From NCBI RefSeq assembly GCF_022354825.1, contig NZ_CP031168.1, positions 6,759,501-6,823,500 of the forward strand: a stretch of DNA of 64,000 nucleotides, read 5' to 3'. A program made the translations under genes and the position numbers. Shown here piece by piece: positions 19,530 to 28,752 of this stretch; within the stretch, counting starts at the first letter, position 1; the number at the start of each line of letters is the position of its first letter. The DNA is from Paenibacillus sp. H1-7. Its GTDB lineage: Bacteria; Bacillota; Bacilli; Paenibacillales; NBRC-103111. The notes beneath the pieces are model-generated. The model worked only from the letters and a program-made list of their open reading frames with translations, was not told the DNA's origin and searched no databases.

Positions 19530-20990
19530 ATGATACGAATCGAAGAAGCGACCATAACCGGCATGCAGCAAGCGATGGAGCGCGGCGAGACCTCCTCCTT
19601 CGAGCTTGTCCAGCGCTATATGGAGCGAATCGCCCTCCATGACCGGCAAGGACCGAGGATCAACTCGGTGCTAGAGCTGAACGCCGATGCGCTGCACCAG
19701 GCCGAAGCAGCCGATGCGGCTAGGCTGAGGGGCGCTGCCCTCGGCCCTTTGCACGGAGTCCCCGTGCTGCTGAAGGACAACATCGACACGGCCGACCGGA
19801 TGCACACGAGTGCCGGCTCGATTGCATTGGCGAACCATTACGCCCAGCGTGACGCGTTCCTCGTCACCCGGCTTCGGGAAGCCGGAGCGGTGATTCTGGG
19901 GAAGGCCAACATGACAGAGTGGGCCAACTTCATGACCGAAGGCATGCCCGGCGGCTACAGCTCCCGGGGAGGCCAAGTGCTGAATCCGTACGGACCCGGC
20001 CGCTTCTATGCCGGCGGGTCCAGTACGGGCTCTGCGGCCGCGGTCGCCGCCAGCTTCACGGCGGCTGCCGTCGGCACCGAAACGTCGGGCTCGATACTGT
20101 GCCCGGCCGTGTACCAATCGATCGTCGGCATCAAGCCGACGGTCGGGCTTATCAGCCGCAGCGGCATCATTCCGCTGGCGCACAGCCAGGACACCGCGGG
20201 TCCCATGGCCCGCACCGTCGCCGACGCCGCTCTGCTGCTCGGCGTGATGCGCGGTCACGACCCGCGCGATCCCGTCACCGGCTGCTCCATCGGCATGGAG
20301 CAGCCCGACTATGCGGCGCAGCTGGATCGCGCCGGGTTGCAGGGGGCGCGGATCGGCATCCCGCGCCGGGTATTCCACGATTCGCTCTCCGAAGAGGAGC
20401 AAATATTGTTTGAGGAGCTGCTCCGGGAAATCGCCGATGCCGGAGCCGTGCTCATCGATCCGGCCGACATCCCGTCGGCCGGGGAGCTGTCCCTGCTCCA
20501 CTCCAGCGTGCTTGTCCATGAGTTCAAAGCCGATTTGAACGCTTATTTGAGCAAGCTGCCGCTGGATCAGCCCGTTCACTCTCTGAAGGAGCTCATCGCC
20601 TTTAATGAGGCGCATGCCGACAAGGCGTTAGCCTACGGGCAAAAGATTCTCGTTTATGCCGAGAGCAAGTCGGGTACGCTGACCGAGCCGCAATATATTA
20701 TGGACCGGTTGAAAGATATCCGGCTGTCCCGCACCGAAGGAATCGATCGTGTGCTGAAGGAGCATCGCCTGGATGCGCTGCTGTTCCCCCACGACAGCGG
20801 AGAAGAAATTGCCGCCAAAGCCGGCTATCCGTCTATAGCGGTTCCCGGAGGCTATCTCCGGGACGGCAAGCCGTTCGGCGTCATGTTTACCGGCGGCGCC
20901 TTCTCCGAGCCGTCGCTGATCCGGCTCGCCTACGCGTTCGAGCAGCTGAGCCCGCGCCGAGTTCCGCCTGAATTGGCGGCGACGGAGTAA
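19530..20990 (+). CDS. Amidase signature family hydrolase
   Basis: This is a cytoplasmic-looking enzyme of 486 residues from the ATG at 19530. The frame is open to 19431, but that extension is unlike amidases. The Ser-cisSer-Lys triad is visible: Lys82 (VPVLLKDNID), Ser164 (AGGSSTGSAAAVAA) and Ser188 (GTETSGSILCPA). The spacing matches peptide amidases of this family, which cleave C-N bonds of amides; the particular substrate cannot be read. GatA of the GatCAB complex is a relative, but no gatC or gatB gene is adjacent and the insert TEGMPGGYSSRGG fits the stand-alone peptide-amidase-like group. The middle of the gene (about 19.9-20.5 kb) is visibly richer in G+C than its neighbours. It is transcribed alone, divergent from the hybrid kinase gene. 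Confidence 0.88.
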   Translation: MIRIEEATITGMQQAMERGETSSFELVQRYMERIALHDRQGPRINSVLELNADALHQAEAADAARLRGAALGPLHGVPVLLKDNIDTADRMHTSAGSIALANHYAQRDAFLVTRLREAGAVILGKANMTEWANFMTEGMPGGYSSRGGQVLNPYGPGRFYAGGSSTGSAAAVAASFTAAAVGTETSGSILCPAVYQSIVGIKPTVGLISRSGIIPLAHSQDTAGPMARTVADAALLLGVMRGHDPRDPVTGCSIGMEQPDYAAQLDRAGLQGARIGIPRRVFHDSLSEEEQILFEELLREIADAGAVLIDPADIPSAGELSLLHSSVLVHEFKADLNAYLSKLPLDQPVHSLKELIAFNEAHADKALAYGQKILVYAESKSGTLTEPQYIMDRLKDIRLSRTEGIDRVLKEHRLDALLFPHDSGEEIAAKAGYPSIAVPGGYLRDGKPFGVMFTGGAFSEPSLIRLAYAFEQLSPRRVPPELAATE

Positions 20991-21050
20991 GCCAGCAGGC
21001 GTCTTGGCTCCGCCGCACCTTCAGTTTGGCTTACACCTTTCCAAAGCACA

Positions 21051-21099
21051 AAAAGCCTTGCTGCCAGCCTCCCAAAGGAGGCGTTGCAGCAAGGTTTTT
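21051..21099. terminator. Bidirectional intrinsic terminator between convergent genes
   Basis: CCTTGCTGC (21056-21064) pairs with GCAGCAAGG (21086-21094). An inner hairpin, GCCTCC-CAAA-GGAGGC, sits in the loop. Runs of A before and T after the stem let it act in both directions, for the amidase (+) and the lyase (-). Confidence 0.85.
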
Positions 21100-21238
21100 C
21101 ATGATATGCGATTTCGTTGTCCGAGTTCTTGTAGCTGTAAACATCACCCCATTGCGTTACGCAAACATACGTCAGGAACATCGATTGCCATGTTCACACA
21201 ACAGACTTACAGAGACAACCGAGCGCTATAAGTTACCG

Positions 21239-23815
21239 CTACCGTTCTACGCTCCAGCCGCCGTCCGCCTGAACTGAAATACGGATTCGGCCCGGCTTCC
21301 ATTTCTCCGTAGGAAGCAGCTCCACTACCGCTGTTCCATCCGGTCTAATTTCGGTCGCAACGCCTTTGTTCTCTTCCCCGCGGTTGACGGCGAGCGAATG
21401 AAAGTGCTTCTTCCCGCTCACGTCGGAGCCGGACAGAGCGCTGTCATGGGGCAGGATGACGGATACGAATACTTCCTCCCTGCCGGCTGTGAACACCGTC
21501 CTGTCATATAGGGCATAGCCCTGGTCGTTCCACAGCTTCGGCTGAAACTTGGCGCCGTATTGATGTCCCCGCTGCGGATGGAAATACACGAGCACGTTGG
21601 TATTATGCTGCCTGTCGGCTGCAGAATCGAACCAGAACAGACCCTGCTGTAACGGATCCTTCACCTGCCATACCGGTCCTCCCGTCATCCTGTCCGCTTC
21701 CGCTCCCGGCAGGAACCGGTCGACAACAAGCAAATAGCCTTCCTGCGTCAGTACGGTCTGGCGTTTCCAGTGAGAATCGAACGTATACACACCTTCGTAT
21801 TCCATGGAGCCGAAGCTGTCTTCCCCGCGCTGTTCTGCTCTCGCATCCTTCAGCACGCCTCCTTGCTGTCCGTCCACATACATGCTGCGGCACGTCATGC
21901 CGTTCACGAACAATCGGACCGGCGTGCGCAAGAAATCTCTTGCGTCGCTGATGTACAAATAATCAAAGCCGATGCGCTGGTATTGCTCCGTCAAGTGAAT
22001 GCTCTCGCCGCCGAAGCCTCTCCAGGTCAAATCCGTGCGGCCCGGATGGCATACGATCTTGAGAGCCGGGGCACCGGACAGCTCATCGAACGTAAGGCTG
22101 ACGCGTTCCCGCACCTCTTCCGGCGTTAGAATCCGCTTTTCCTGTATGGTCCCTTTTTTGCCGTCCTCGTAGAACGCCACCTCCAGGTACTCCGCGAATT
22201 CGCGTAGATCGACCAGCATTCTTTTGCCTGCGGGGCCTCCCAAATGAATGTTCCGGATCAGCATCTCGACGGGTCCGTCTGCCGGGGCGACCTCCCTGTA
22301 ATCCCTGTACCATTCCAAGCTTTTCGGGAACGAGTGGTTACCGCCTCTCAGGAACGTGTTCAGCGAAATGGTGAAGCTTTCAAGCTTCAGGCTCTCGTTC
22401 TTCCCGGCCATCCCTTCCGGATTGCACAGAAATACGCCATACGGACTTTCCTTGTCCCGGAAAAAATGCGGCAGCGGCATCATCGTCTCGTCGCCCTCGA
22501 CAGGAACTCCGGTATGCCGGAATCCTTCGGGGGTCCGGTACAGCTGCTCGTACCGGTCCGACGCCATAAAGTCGCGAAGCAGACGGAGATTCGAGGACGC
22601 CTTGTACCAACGGCCCGACAGCAGTCCCTGCGTATAATTGAAAGGAAACTCCGAGAGGGCATCGCCTACGACGAGCGTGTTGCTTTGTCCTGCCCATTTG
22701 TGCCATCCGGAGCGCTGCAGCACCATCACACCGTTCACTTCATAATGGTACAAATCTCCCCGGTTATCCTCGTGGGCATGATGCAGCGTTTCCATCCTGT
22801 CGTTGATGTAGAATGCGGCGTACGGCTTTCCTTCCTTCTTGGAAGGCGACAGCAGCAGCCGGTCCGGTATACGATAGGTAGCGGGGTACATCGTCTGAAC
22901 CTCGCTTCCGGTGTCCGGCAGTTCCGGCTTGATCCCCTCGAAATGATTCTGTGCGAATCTGGCTTCCAGCGATTGCTCGGCTTCTTCCGCCGGAATACGC
23001 CCCCGCACCGCATTATAGTAGCCCCCGTATTCACCGGCCAAAAATGCTTGCTGCTCCGCCCATAGGAACGTACCGTCGCCCGTTACTTTTGCCATCAAGG
23101 CAAGCGCATCAACATACGCTGCCTGGGTGCCGCCGTCGCCCGGCTGAATGGCAAGCCCTGACGGACTGATGTGATCGCGGTAGCGGCGATATGCTGCGAG
23201 CGCCTTGTCGCTCCGGAGCTCCTCCGCTTTGCCGAGAATAAGCCCCAGCTCGATCACCTGCATAATATTGTGCGCTACATATCCCGGCTCATAGCAATCG
23301 CCCGGGCCGTACCAGTCATTCCACACGCCTTCGGCGTAGTGGCTCCAGCCCTTGGCCTCCGGCAGCGCCGGAAACAGCCCGGACGCAAGCGCCATCCCTA
23401 TGGCGAAAAAGAAGGAGCGGTTGTTCGCATCCCGCTCCGCCGGCCTCAAAATATCCTGCGCGAGGCTTGCCGCCGAATGCCAAAACGTCTCCTCGATCAG
23501 CCCCCGGCTCGCAAGCTCGCTGAACGCCTTGAAGTAGTTGCCTTGCGAGAAAAAGCAGCTCATCATCGTCTGCCGGATCGAAGAGCCCGTATGAGCCGAC
23601 AGAGGGGCTGAAGAGGGGGCGTTTTCCTGCTCCGGCATCCGTCCGGACCGGTCCTGGTTCCATGCCTCTGTAAGCAATTTCAGACGCAGCAGCGCTTCTT
23701 TGTCTCCCTCCGGCGTTCCCTGATTCAACAGCTCCAATACGACTGCTATAAACTGCCGTACTTGCAGCGTCGGCTTCAGTTCTTTTCGAATCGCAGCCTC
23801 AATCGTTTCCTGCAT
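21239..23815 (-). CDS. Heparinase II/III-like polysaccharide lyase
   Basis: The product has 858 residues and no clear signal peptide. The N-terminal half is helical and contains WNDWYGPGDCYEPGYVAHN and GDGGTQAAYVDAL, consistent with an alpha/alpha-toroid. The middle carries HHAHEDNRGDLYHYEVNG followed by MVLQRSGWHKW, the His-x-His-x-Asp pattern at the start of the beta-sandwich part of heparinase II/III-type lyases. Such enzymes cleave uronic-acid-containing polysaccharides by beta-elimination. The gene lies 148 bp downstream of a GH105 gene on the same strand, and GH105 enzymes remove the unsaturated sugar that lyases leave. A cytoplasmic location would suit action on imported oligosaccharides. 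The substrate (glycosaminoglycan, ulvan, alginate or other) is not determined. Confidence 0.7.
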   Translation of the reverse strand: MQETIEAAIRKELKPTLQVRQFIAVVLELLNQGTPEGDKEALLRLKLLTEAWNQDRSGRMPEQENAPSSAPLSAHTGSSIRQTMMSCFFSQGNYFKAFSELASRGLIEETFWHSAASLAQDILRPAERDANNRSFFFAIGMALASGLFPALPEAKGWSHYAEGVWNDWYGPGDCYEPGYVAHNIMQVIELGLILGKAEELRSDKALAAYRRYRDHISPSGLAIQPGDGGTQAAYVDALALMAKVTGDGTFLWAEQQAFLAGEYGGYYNAVRGRIPAEEAEQSLEARFAQNHFEGIKPELPDTGSEVQTMYPATYRIPDRLLLSPSKKEGKPYAAFYINDRMETLHHAHEDNRGDLYHYEVNGVMVLQRSGWHKWAGQSNTLVVGDALSEFPFNYTQGLLSGRWYKASSNLRLLRDFMASDRYEQLYRTPEGFRHTGVPVEGDETMMPLPHFFRDKESPYGVFLCNPEGMAGKNESLKLESFTISLNTFLRGGNHSFPKSLEWYRDYREVAPADGPVEMLIRNIHLGGPAGKRMLVDLREFAEYLEVAFYEDGKKGTIQEKRILTPEEVRERVSLTFDELSGAPALKIVCHPGRTDLTWRGFGGESIHLTEQYQRIGFDYLYISDARDFLRTPVRLFVNGMTCRSMYVDGQQGGVLKDARAEQRGEDSFGSMEYEGVYTFDSHWKRQTVLTQEGYLLVVDRFLPGAEADRMTGGPVWQVKDPLQQGLFWFDSAADRQHNTNVLVYFHPQRGHQYGAKFQPKLWNDQGYALYDRTVFTAGREEVFVSVILPHDSALSGSDVSGKKHFHSLAVNRGEENKGVATEIRPDGTAVVELLPTEKWKPGRIRISVQADGGWSVER

Positions 23816-23963
23816 TAGTAGTTCAGCCCCCTTGCATTAGCTTGATTTGCGGTACTTTATGGTAACGGCCACCTATGGCCGAAAAAATCGTTGACGCTCT
23901 TATTATAAAGCATCGCGCCCGCGTTCTTATAGACACGGCGGCTTGGAGCGGATGAAGCACGTG

Positions 23964-25037
23964 CTATTGCGGGTCCGCTTGAATCCATTCGGCAAGCATC
24001 ATCAAAGTTAGCCCTTGGCCGTACAGCGATGCGATCAACGGAATCCGGTTATAATCCTCAATGGTCTTCATGACCGGCGTACCTCCCGACACCCCGAGCA
24101 CCGTGCCGTCCGTGTCGATCATGCTAAGAACCGCCCGGCATGTTGCGGCCGCTTCCTCCACGTAGCCCGTATCGAGCAAGCCCAAACGCACGGCACACAG
24201 GATTCCGGCTGCGATTCCTGCACTGCCTGAGGTTTCCTCATAAAATTCGCTGCGGTCCATAACCGTATGCCACAAGCCCCGTGCATTCCGGTATTGGAGG
24301 AGGCCGTCCACAAGCACCCTGTACCGCTCCAGCAGCTCAGACGGTACTTCCGCCACTTGCTTCAGCTCCTTGACAATAAGCGGGAATCCGATGACGATCC
24401 AAGCGTTGGCCCGCGTCCATCGGGCTGCAGACATATGATTGCCCGACGTGCAGTCCCAGCCATGGTATAATACGCCCGTCTCCCCATCCTGCAGCAAGCG
24501 GAAATGAAGCTCAACCTGGCGAAGCGCTTCCTGCGCGAGATCCGTACGCTTGGTCAAAGACGCTTGTCTTGCCAGAAACAAGACGGCCATAAAGATCGTA
24601 TCCGCCCACACTTGCTCCGGAAAGCTGGCCTTCTCCGTCACCGTATGCTCGAACGCACCCTCCCGGGTACGGGGAGCCTCGTGAACCATCCATTCGGCGA
24701 TGTCCCCTGCCGTTTCCAGGTAATAATCGCGGTTCGTGCGCCGGTACAGTTCAGGAAATACGCCGTAGGGAGCCATGGAATTAATGACTTTGGCGTGCGC
24801 CGCCTTTTCCTTGTTTCTCTCGATCCAATTCTCCAAATACCTTATCGCATCCTTCTCCCCCAAAGCTTCGGCATAATGAAGAATGGCGATCAGGCCCACG
24901 CCTGGCGTCCAGTCCCATTGGTTCATATTCATGCCCCAGTCTTGTGTATCGGAGCCGATCATCCTGCGGTAAACCCTGCCTGCGGCCTCCTTCACTTCCT
25001 CTGCCGCAGTCCCTTGCCAAAGAGCCGATTTCAACAT
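23964..25037 (-). CDS. Glycoside hydrolase family 105 (unsaturated glycuronyl hydrolase, YteR-like)
   Basis: The product has 357 residues from the ATG at 25037, four bases after AAGGA. The frame is open 42 codons further to 25163, without a ribosome site. It has the pattern of (alpha/alpha)6-barrel GH105/GH88 hydrolases: the acid motif SFPEQVWADTIFMAVLFLA with the likely catalytic Asp, then TGVLYHGWD and WTRANAWIVIGF. It ends with SGSAGIAAGILCA and a conserved GxSGGT-like loop. GH105 enzymes hydrate and remove the 4,5-unsaturated uronic acid at the end of lyase products. No signal peptide is seen, so action in the cytoplasm is likely. The neighbouring lyase and the divergent AraC regulator suggest one small glycan-use unit. 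Confidence 0.82.
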   Translation of the reverse strand: MLKSALWQGTAAEEVKEAAGRVYRRMIGSDTQDWGMNMNQWDWTPGVGLIAILHYAEALGEKDAIRYLENWIERNKEKAAHAKVINSMAPYGVFPELYRRTNRDYYLETAGDIAEWMVHEAPRTREGAFEHTVTEKASFPEQVWADTIFMAVLFLARQASLTKRTDLAQEALRQVELHFRLLQDGETGVLYHGWDCTSGNHMSAARWTRANAWIVIGFPLIVKELKQVAEVPSELLERYRVLVDGLLQYRNARGLWHTVMDRSEFYEETSGSAGIAAGILCAVRLGLLDTGYVEEAAATCRAVLSMIDTDGTVLGVSGGTPVMKTIEDYNRIPLIASLYGQGLTLMMLAEWIQADPQ

Positions 25038-25257
25038 GATGTCCTTGTCCCTTCCTTTCGCGTCTTCCCTATATTCCATTATCGAATTGAAATAACATAT
25101 CCCTGCATCCTCGATTGCCATTAAATTATAAGGAAAAAGGCAAGCTCCTTTCTCTCTCTCCATTGTTTAAAAATATAACAAAATTGCTGTTGTTTTCTCG
25201 CTAGAAAAAAAGAACCCTAAAGAGGATTGTGTTTCTTCTGAAGGAGGAGTACATTAA

Positions 25258-25275
25258 ATGTAAGCGCTTTTTACA
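25258..25275. promoter_or_regulatory. cre-like catabolite site in the GH105/AraC divergent region
   Basis: ATGTAAGCGCTTTTT (25258-25272) matches the CcpA operator pattern WTGNAANCGNWNNCW except for one base. It sits between the GH105 gene and the AraC gene, just before the AraC ribosome site. Repression of this unit in the presence of preferred sugars is an inference. Confidence 0.5.
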
Positions 25276-25288
25276 ACGAGGATGGTGA

Positions 25289-26182
25289 ATGGACATGCAA
25301 GCTAGCCCAGTCATACGGACGGACGATTTCATAAACAGTCAGCTGAAGGATCTTCCGCTTTCGATGAAGTACAAAGAAACGGAAACGAATTTCTATATGG
25401 ATTTCCACTCGCATGAAGGGTTCGAAGTGTATTTTTTCCATGAAGGCAGCGGCTGCTTCCTGATCGAGGATCACATTTATCCGCTGGAAGGAAACGATTT
25501 GATCCTTATCAGCGCCCATGAGTCTCACAAAAGCTCGCCCAAAATCGAAAAGCCGAATACACGCAGCGTCCTCCATTTTCTCCCCGAGCTGATGGATAGC
25601 CAATCCAGAGATATTTTGCTGGATATTTTTCGACAAGGACTGAACCGCCGGCATATGAGGCTGAACGAAGAAAGAATGAGCCGCTGCCAGTACTTGCTGG
25701 ACCGGCTGCATGAGGAATATACGAGCCGCTCCCTGGATCATCTGCTGGCGATTCGCATCTATTTAAGCGAGCTGCTGCTGGAGCTTAGCCGGTTCTTATC
25801 GAACGATTCCGTCAATGAAGACCGGGTGGCCAGCCATCGCGGAGTCAATCCGAAGGTGGAGCAAGCGGTCAAATTTATTTCCAATCATTTCGCGGAACCG
25901 TTGACGCTGGAGCAAATATCCCAAGAGCTGTATTTGAACCAGTATTACTTGTGCCATTTATTCAAAAAAACGATCGGAATTACCATTACGGAGTTTTTGC
26001 TGCAGACAAGAATCCACCATGCGAAACGAATGCTTGTTCATACCGAGCTGCCCATATCGGAAATTTCCGTCAACGTCGGCTTCAACAGCTTTTCCTATTT
26101 CGGCCAAACGTTCAAGCAGCTGGTCGGCGCAACGCCGCGGGATTTTCGGAAAAAGCAGCAGCAAACAGGCCCTAGCGAGTAG
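25289..26182 (+). CDS. AraC family transcriptional regulator with cupin sensor domain
   Basis: The product has 297 residues. The start ATG follows GAGG with a six-base gap. Residues about 30-95 form a cupin-like sugar-sensing domain (MDFHSHEGFEVYFFHEGSG, ISAHESHKSS). Residues about 190-290 hold the two helix-turn-helix motifs of the AraC family (LTLEQISQELYLNQYYLCHLF and ISEISVNVGFNSFSYFGQTF, then GATPRDFRK). The gene is divergent from the GH105 gene, and such regulators commonly switch on the neighbouring sugar-degrading genes. Here that means the GH105 and lyase pair (inference). A strong terminator follows. Confidence 0.9.
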   Translation: MDMQASPVIRTDDFINSQLKDLPLSMKYKETETNFYMDFHSHEGFEVYFFHEGSGCFLIEDHIYPLEGNDLILISAHESHKSSPKIEKPNTRSVLHFLPELMDSQSRDILLDIFRQGLNRRHMRLNEERMSRCQYLLDRLHEEYTSRSLDHLLAIRIYLSELLLELSRFLSNDSVNEDRVASHRGVNPKVEQAVKFISNHFAEPLTLEQISQELYLNQYYLCHLFKKTIGITITEFLLQTRIHHAKRMLVHTELPISEISVNVGFNSFSYFGQTFKQLVGATPRDFRKKQQQTGPSE

Positions 26183-26260
26183 CTTCGGGCCCATTAGAAG
26201 ATCTGCTGGATTACAATCCTAGAGCCGACAACTATATGGAAGCTGAAGTTCATATAGAAA

Positions 26261-26294
26261 GGAGCAGACCGCCGGGGCAGCTGCTCCTTTTTTT
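26261..26294 (+). terminator. Intrinsic terminator after the AraC gene
   Basis: GGAGCAG (26261-26267) pairs with CTGCTCC (26281-26287), followed by seven T. It lies between convergent genes and also precedes the end of the HxlR gene on the other strand. Confidence 0.85.
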
Positions 26295-26317
26295 AATGGC
26301 TATGCTACGAAAGAGCA

Positions 26318-26665
26318 TCAAGAGGTGCTGCCCGCTTGCTTATTCCCCCACTTCATGACCCATTTATCCATTTCCCGCAAGGCCGCCTGAAAATCCATTC
26401 CCTTCTCCGTCAATGAATATTCCACGGTGACAGGGACGGTTGGATATACCTCCCGGTGCACGACCCCCGTATGCTCCAAATGCCTCAGCGTATCCGTTAA
26501 CGACTGCGTCTTGATAACAACAACATCCCGCTGCAGCTGCTTGAATCGCCTCGGTCCTTTGGCCAGTTCAGCGATCACCAGAAACGCCCACTTCGCTCCG
26601 AGAATTTCCAGCACTTCGCAAATGCTCGATTTCGAATCCGTTTCGTTATCCCGTTGTTGCTTCAT
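26318..26665 (-). CDS. HxlR family transcriptional regulator
   Basis: This is a small DNA-binding protein of 115 residues. The ATG at 26665 follows GAGG by eight bases; a GTG three codons earlier would overlap that site. The HxlR-type winged helix is clear: ICEVLEILGAKWAFLVIAEL with the family's single N-terminal Cys, FKQLQRDV, TQSLTDTLRHLEHTGVVHREVYPTVPVTVEYSLTEKG. Members are often redox or electrophile sensors that repress an adjacent gene. The divergent MFS efflux gene 150 bp away is the likely target, and the intergenic region contains two dyads that could be its operators. Confidence 0.9.
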   Translation of the reverse strand: MKQQRDNETDSKSSICEVLEILGAKWAFLVIAELAKGPRRFKQLQRDVVVIKTQSLTDTLRHLEHTGVVHREVYPTVPVTVEYSLTEKGMDFQAALREMDKWVMKWGNKQAGSTS

Positions 26666-26677
26666 ATTCGCCACCTC

Positions 26678-26763
26678 ACTTACATTTCGTTAGTAAGTCC
26701 ATTTATCAGGATAATGTCCAAATACTTTGCCTTCTTACATTATGTAACTCGGCTGTTTATAAT
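26678..26763. promoter_or_regulatory. Divergent promoter region with two dyads (putative HxlR operators)
   Basis: ACTTAC-N9-GTAAGT spans 26678-26698, next to the HxlR start. TTACAT-T-ATGTAA is a perfect palindrome at 26735-26747. A TATAAT box at 26758-26763 lies 17 bases after the TTACAT arm, so the palindrome would cover the -35 region of the MFS gene. Binding by the HxlR protein is inferred. Confidence 0.55.
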
Positions 26764-26814
26764 GTCAATCAACGGAGTACTCCCTATCTTATCGACAGGA
26801 AAGGACAGATACCT

Positions 26815-27981
26815 ATGAACCGTCTTGCTGTATATCTTCTTACCTTAGGAGCTTTCGTGACAGGGGTCGCGGAGCTTATCGTCATCGGCATTCTCCCTGT
26901 TATCGCAGATGATTTGCATATTTCCATTGCCCTCGCCGGACAAATCATAACCGCCTTTTCGCTCTCTTTTGCTATCGGCACCCCTATTATCGTTACTCTA
27001 ACGTCCCGTGTACGGCGCAAGCATCTTCTGATCGGCGCTCTCGCGATGTTCATCCTGGGCAGCCTGGCGTCCTACGCAAGCACCAGCTTTGCCGCCTTGA
27101 TGGCGTCCCGCATTATGCTCGGCTTGAGCGGCGGCGTATACACCGTCGTTGCCTTCAGCTCGGTCGCCAAGCTGGTCTCGCCGGAGAAAACGGGCCGGGC
27201 GATCGGCATGGTTGCCATGGGATTCAGCGCCGCTTTGGTACTGGGCGCGCCTATCGGCGTCACCGTAGCCAAATGGTGGAGCTGGCAGACCATTTTTGCC
27301 GCGCTGGGCGTCATTACGTTCCTTCTTCTGCTCGGGACGATCCGGCTGCTGCCGCAAATTGCAGGAGATGCACCGGTTCCTTTCCGAAAGCAATTCCATG
27401 TGCTCGGCAGCTCCGTTATCGTCAGCGGGCTAGGGTTATCGTTGCTGTTTACATCGAGCAGCTCCATGATGAATACGTATTTGGCGCCGTACCTGCAGCA
27501 AATTCTTCATATGAACGCTTCCTATACCGGCTTAACGATGTTTGCTCTCGGGATTGCCGGCGTGCTGGGCACTCGCGCAGGCGGAACGCTTGCGGACGCT
27601 TGGGGCACTTCCAAAGTGATCTCATTCGGCTTGACGGTGCTGGCCGTATCGCTCTTCTTGCTGCCTCTGCTCAGCTCCTATCTCGTTGCCGGGGTGGCGC
27701 TGCTGCTCATTTGGATGTTCGCCATGTCTTTGATCATCCCGGCGATCCAAATGTATTTTATTCAACAGGCTCCCGAATCGTCCAATCTGGTTCTAGGGCT
27801 GAACACTTCGGTGCTTCATTTGGGAGTGGCTGTGGGCGCCGGGCTTGGCGGCATCGTCGTAGACGCTACCTCCACCGTTCTGTACAACCCGTGGATTGCT
27901 AGTTTGACGGTAGCGGTCGGCCTTGCGATTGCTGCGGTATCTTTTTCCATGAGCAGGAGAAAAGTGGCCGGAACCGTCTGA
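26815..27981 (+). CDS. MFS efflux transporter, PbuE/arabinose-efflux-like (DHA1)
   Basis: This is an integral membrane protein of 388 residues with twelve predicted helices. The first helix (VYLLTLGAFVTGVAELIVIGILP) and the loop after helix 2 (LTSRVRRKHLLIGAL) match the DHA1 group. Length and sequence pattern resemble Bacillus PbuE (YdhL), a purine base efflux pump, including GFSAALVLGAPIGV and ISIALAGQ. The substrate cannot be decided; relatives export purines, sugars or drugs. The divergent HxlR regulator and the palindrome over the promoter suggest that it is induced by a toxic compound. Confidence 0.85.
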   Translation: MNRLAVYLLTLGAFVTGVAELIVIGILPVIADDLHISIALAGQIITAFSLSFAIGTPIIVTLTSRVRRKHLLIGALAMFILGSLASYASTSFAALMASRIMLGLSGGVYTVVAFSSVAKLVSPEKTGRAIGMVAMGFSAALVLGAPIGVTVAKWWSWQTIFAALGVITFLLLLGTIRLLPQIAGDAPVPFRKQFHVLGSSVIVSGLGLSLLFTSSSSMMNTYLAPYLQQILHMNASYTGLTMFALGIAGVLGTRAGGTLADAWGTSKVISFGLTVLAVSLFLLPLLSSYLVAGVALLLIWMFAMSLIIPAIQMYFIQQAPESSNLVLGLNTSVLHLGVAVGAGLGGIVVDATSTVLYNPWIASLTVAVGLAIAAVSFSMSRRKVAGTV

Positions 27982-28047
27982 TCGGCCGACAAGCTGGCAA
28001 GCAGATAGCGGATTGTGCTACCATTCAGTTAGATTGGAGTGGAGCCC

Positions 28048-28752
28048 ATGGAACAAGCCAAAATCATGATCATCGAAGATGAGACGGCGATTGCCGATTT
28101 GCTCGCCTACGGGCTGACCAAGGAAGGCTTTGAAACCCGAACGGCCAGCAAAGGCTCGGAGGGGCTTGAGCAGATCGGGCAATTCCGCCCGGATTTGCTG
28201 CTGCTGGATTGGATGCTGCCTGATGTGAGCGGCCTTGACATATGCAAAATGGTAACGGAAATCTACAACATCCCCATCATTATGCTGACGGCCAAATCCG
28301 ATATATCCGATAAAATTTCCGGGCTGGAATTCGGAGCCGACGATTATATTACGAAGCCGTTCGACATGAGAGAGGTTATTGCGAGAATTCGCACGATTCT
28401 CCGGAGATGGTCCCAAACGAACCGTCCGGTGGATAGTGCAGGTGATGAGACAATCCGATTTATGGACATTAAGATCGTGCCAACGGAGCGGCTGGTTACC
28501 AAAAACGATACCGTCGTAGAGCTCACCCCCAAAGAGTTCGATCTCCTGATGACGCTGTACAATTACAGAGGCAAAGTATTCACACGAACCGAGCTGCTTG
28601 ACTTTGTGTGGGGGTATGATTACTTCGGAGATACCCGTACGGTCGATATTCATATTCAACGGCTGCGCAAAAAGCTTGACGCGAACGATCTGATTACAAC
28701 CGTATTCGGCGTCGGTTATAAATTCGAGAAGCAGACGGTGTCCCGCCCATGA
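28048..28752 (+). CDS. OmpR/PhoB family response regulator
   Basis: The product has 234 residues. I prefer the ATG at 28048, which follows GGAG by eight bases, over the GTG at 28039. It has a receiver domain (IIEDE, phospho-acceptor Asp54 in LLLLDWMLPD, KPFDMREV) and a C-terminal winged helix (ELTPKEFDLLMTLYNYRGKVFTRTELLDFVWGYDYFGDTRTVDIHI). It overlaps the following kinase gene by four bases (ATGA), so the two form a pair. The promoter lies in the short gap after the MFS gene and is not resolved. Confidence 0.93.
   Translation: MEQAKIMIIEDETAIADLLAYGLTKEGFETRTASKGSEGLEQIGQFRPDLLLLDWMLPDVSGLDICKMVTEIYNIPIIMLTAKSDISDKISGLEFGADDYITKPFDMREVIARIRTILRRWSQTNRPVDSAGDETIRFMDIKIVPTERLVTKNDTVVELTPKEFDLLMTLYNYRGKVFTRTELLDFVWGYDYFGDTRTVDIHIQRLRKKLDANDLITTVFGVGYKFEKQTVSRP

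Noticed and set aside
23850..23895. Hairpin CGGCCA-CCTA-TGGCCG followed by six A in the gap before the lyase gene
   Set aside because: The A run is on the wrong side for termination in the direction of the flanking genes, so I did not call it.
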